A stretch of DNA of 64,000 nucleotides from Chondromyces crocatus (GTDB taxonomy: Bacteria; Myxococcota_A; Polyangia; Polyangiales; Polyangiaceae): NCBI RefSeq assembly GCF_001189295.1, contig NZ_CP012159.1, forward strand, positions 5,782,525-5,846,524, read 5' to 3'. Under the pieces are notes generated by a model. It was given only the letters and a program-made list of their open reading frames with translations. It did not search any database and was not told the origin of the DNA. Positions 62,901 through 64,000 of this stretch are shown here, piece after piece. The position numbers were made by a program, and so were the translations under genes. Positions within the stretch are counted from its first letter, which is position 1. Each line of letters starts with the position of its first letter.

Positions 62901-63552
62901 GCTTCCGCTCCCCCACGTTCCGGAACAGACGCAGCGGCAGATCATCCCCTTGCGTCGCCCGCCGCGTCGCCTCGCGTGCTGCGCGCTCCAGCAGCTGCGC
63001 TGCCAGCCGCCGATCGGGCAACGAACCCGTCGACGCCGCGCAGATCCAGTCCCGCGCCAGATCGCGCCGCGACGCCAGCGCGAGCGCGAGCGGATCGACG
63101 GCCAGCTCCGAGCTCACCGGAAGCGAAAGCACCAGCGCGACCCGCGCGCGGATGCCTGCTCCCGAGAGACCCCGACCGGAGCTGGCCGCCATCCTCGTTG
63201 CGATGGCCACGAACGTGGCCGCGTTCCCCGAGTACAGCTGAGCGAGCACACGCCGCGCGAGATCCCGCCGCTCTGGCCCGAGCGGCAGGGCGCTGGCGAT
63301 CTCGTAGATCGCCACACCCGCCGCCGGCGGAGCCAGCCAGCTCAGATCATCGAGCAGCCCATCCGCCATCGCGATCCGCACACTCCGGAGCAGCGCTTCC
63401 GGGTTGAGCGTGTCGAGGGGCGGAGGCCCGTCCAGCGCGTCCGCCAGCGCGAGCGCAGCCAGACTCTGACGGAACAGCGCGCGCCGGATGTTCCGACTCG
63501 TGTGGGAGGCAAGATCGAGCAACCCTTCGAGGTAATCGCCGCGCGCGCGCAT
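59956..63552 (-). CDS. Giant Ser/Thr protein kinase with C-terminal catalytic domain
   Basis: Encodes 1198 residues from the ATG at 63552. The first about 900 residues are helical and Ala/Leu/Arg-rich (for example SRNIRRALFRQSLAALALAD), probably an alpha-solenoid; no membrane helix is apparent. The kinase domain occupies about 925-1190: glycine loop GGAQGSVFVV, Lys948 in LALKVPE, catalytic loop GHLDVKPTNV with Asp1048, DFG Asp1066, then YGAPEVWGE. The HRD motif is HLD but Asp is retained, so activity is expected. Most bacterial kinases put the domain N-terminally, so the order is unusual. Confidence 0.88.
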   Translation of the reverse strand: MRARGDYLEGLLDLASHTSRNIRRALFRQSLAALALADALDGPPPLDTLNPEALLRSVRIAMADGLLDDLSWLAPPAAGVAIYEIASALPLGPERRDLARRVLAQLYSGNAATFVAIATRMAASSGRGLSGAGIRARVALVLSLPVSSELAVDPLALALASRRDLARDWICAASTGSLPDRRLAAQLLERAAREATRRATQGDDLPLRLFRNVGERKRRSAEANADSLALAWRTLLEDRETVVWRHIASARGLLAGVLSDIGDDVRDMLAPDLSPAEWRRGAVSVVANIAVEGERGLKRAMELLEGSLPSKDSGLPNAMLWGLYTAADAEPEAAEELLDAIVATSPINCAEGVAGLRRHFGSANASRAGTFGARAAAQCADALVAVAMSAESDDGLVALARAIQSELSTGGGKSAELRDAVEAGVIAFVEGGPRDAHTKAQKAMSLALDVMKSMEKLEVTDRRGPVSSLSRRAAAELVRSLDADVLEPGTLKHLLLLDRRPSDDQSGVPALDDFDERLSKWLIDVEGTFPLRELAAAQEDPSTGRASLPGSDPKAESQAPHQVMHLRNLRALLHLIDSETTDFGEEVERKGRVRARWTTACNLLLRRLGAERASPLRRGIAATVARALDALVRDGVADAADVFLFAAMRAEDPADLEALAEASMHPDVTQLLLAYARFARQPAEDRVPAELFAPPPTLARDPSAHEMATREAARVRHALARLAALDWLVTELPAGASQRTEIVRGTLAKLARSLNAIQGAQALSSLASTITGEASALWLFGDALTRLSQLTEGARRRCGDVPGGEGNGATIGSSGPNSVTEPLRLTNAAEPLRLAVEVTLQHPDETVQNFHPSIQVAIKAARRSIPRALAELIALVLPHIAPLPVRRRNTRDTVSLPDQPLPSWLPSRRIIGGFFVQRSLDGGAQGSVFVVTRAEERHDPHAERLALKVPEYDHTAARSVSEDEFLTLFREEGGSLLALPQHPNLPRFVTFDAAARPKPILVMELVEGIRLDKLLDARGLTMRGALALLDGILAGLETMHAIGVGHLDVKPTNVILRNGREPVLVDFGLAGRHLRPGCASGHYGAPEVWGEVPEGSVGTPMTADIYSFGCLAYEVLTGRTLFDGPSDVALISAHVGHDGLPAPLKKLAGDQRTAEIAAFLFSCLRHNPQSRASASFLREALQRITGLAMDLRWPMDLS

Positions 63553-63805
63553 CGGGATGGACAGGAGTCTACCAGAGCGCTCCCGACATCCCGCCTTCCT
63601 CGCGGTCTCCGTACACTTCTTGTCCAGACTTCTCGCTTTCTGGCATGGCCCCGGCCCCCGCAGCGCCCCCTGGGCGATGCCATGCGTCTCCGCCCGCAAG
63701 TGGAACCATCCATGAAACTGGGCTAAGCGAGCCACGCCTTCGCTCCACGCCCGCCGTGAAGGGCGACCGTCCAGCCGGACGAGGAGCGGACTCGCTGGAG
63801 GTCCT

Positions 63806-64000
63806 GTGCTCATTTCCGTGCGTTCGTCGGTGATCCCTTCCGTGCTCGCCCTCGCGCTCCTCGCGTGTAGCAAGGAGGACACCCCACCGCCCGCGCCTGC
63901 GGCCCCCGTGTCCTCGGCCGCCACGGCCCCCACCGTCGAAGCCGCTCCCCAAGCCTCCGCCGCCCCCGCCCCGGGTCAGGAGCAGGCTGCAGCATCCCTC
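63806..64000 (+). CDS. Lipoprotein, 3' truncated by the window end
   Basis: At least 65 codons, running off the window. GGAGG lies four bases before a GTG at 63806. The translation begins MLISVRSSVIPSVLALALLACSKEDTPP: a lipoprotein signal with LLAC lipobox (Cys21), then a Pro/Ala/Ser-rich linker typical of myxobacterial lipoproteins. It is divergent from the kinase gene. The mature domain is outside the window, so no function can be given. Confidence 0.75.
   Translation, partial: MLISVRSSVIPSVLALALLACSKEDTPPPAPAAPVSSAATAPTVEAAPQASAAPAPGQEQAAASL

Noticed and set aside
60055-63726. Long plus-strand frames opposite the kinase gene (429 and 774 codons)
   Set aside because: The kinase motifs on the minus strand are unmistakable; the plus-strand translations are His/Arg/Pro-rich shadows.
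1-64000. tRNA, rRNA or IS elements
   Set aside because: I looked for tRNA-like TTCRA segments with acceptor pairing and for transposase motifs and found none I could support.

Overview
The window is high-GC DNA crowded with lipoprotein genes, Gly/Ser- or Pro-rich linkers, TolQ/TolR-type motor genes, a giant Ser/Thr kinase and a PEGA-domain protein. Together these suggest a myxobacterium, most likely of the Sorangium/Polyangium/Chondromyces group (Polyangiales). This is inferred from gene style; there is no rRNA marker. No tRNA, rRNA, IS element or CRISPR array was seen.

Layout. (1) 1-13454 is an accessory surface-protein region with about eleven predicted lipoproteins: two small Cys-rich proteins with identical cysteine spacing, two Cys-rich tandem paralogs plus a decayed 3' fragment of one of them, two tandem HEAT-like paralogs, a beta-propeller-like protein and a Gly-linker protein. 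Within it, 1552-3346 is a compact, lower-GC, overlapping three-gene lipoprotein operon whose last gene carries an HNH-nuclease-like C-terminus. (2) 13607-20654 is a complete arginine operon of the Xanthomonas acetylcitrulline type: argF' (N-acetylornithine carbamoyltransferase), argG, argE' (acetylcitrulline deacetylase), a fused N-acetylglutamate kinase/synthase, argC and argH. It ends in a hairpin followed by an array of 31-bp palindrome-bearing tandem repeats. (3) 21277-30519 holds a MerR/TipA-like regulator with its operator, a secreted M23 peptidase, a two-gene lipoprotein/esterase operon, a P1B-ATPase-like membrane protein that has lost its catalytic motifs, and a Gln/Gly/Tyr-repeat lipoprotein. 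(4) 30976-47111 is mixed housekeeping and envelope: monothiol glutaredoxin, lipase-like hydrolase, the aldehyde dehydrogenase-surE-apt operon, PEGA protein, TolC-like channel, a membrane pyrophosphatase lacking its key GKVE motif, and a SWIM/SNF2 helicase. (5) 47190-53106 carries two head-to-head TolQ-TolR-TolR modules. (6) 53093-64000 has an HD hydrolase / secreted protein / glycerate kinase operon linked by TTGA overlaps, a helicase-associated-domain protein overlapped with crcB, a 1198-residue kinase with a C-terminal catalytic domain, and a truncated lipoprotein.

Functionally, the arginine operon is the only complete metabolic pathway. The envelope theme (lipoproteins, proton-driven motors, TolC, M23 peptidase) runs through the rest. 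The strongest candidates for something undescribed are the HNH lipoprotein module, the apparently circularly permuted esterase, the two degenerate membrane-transport ATPase/pyrophosphatase relatives and the 31-bp repeat array.
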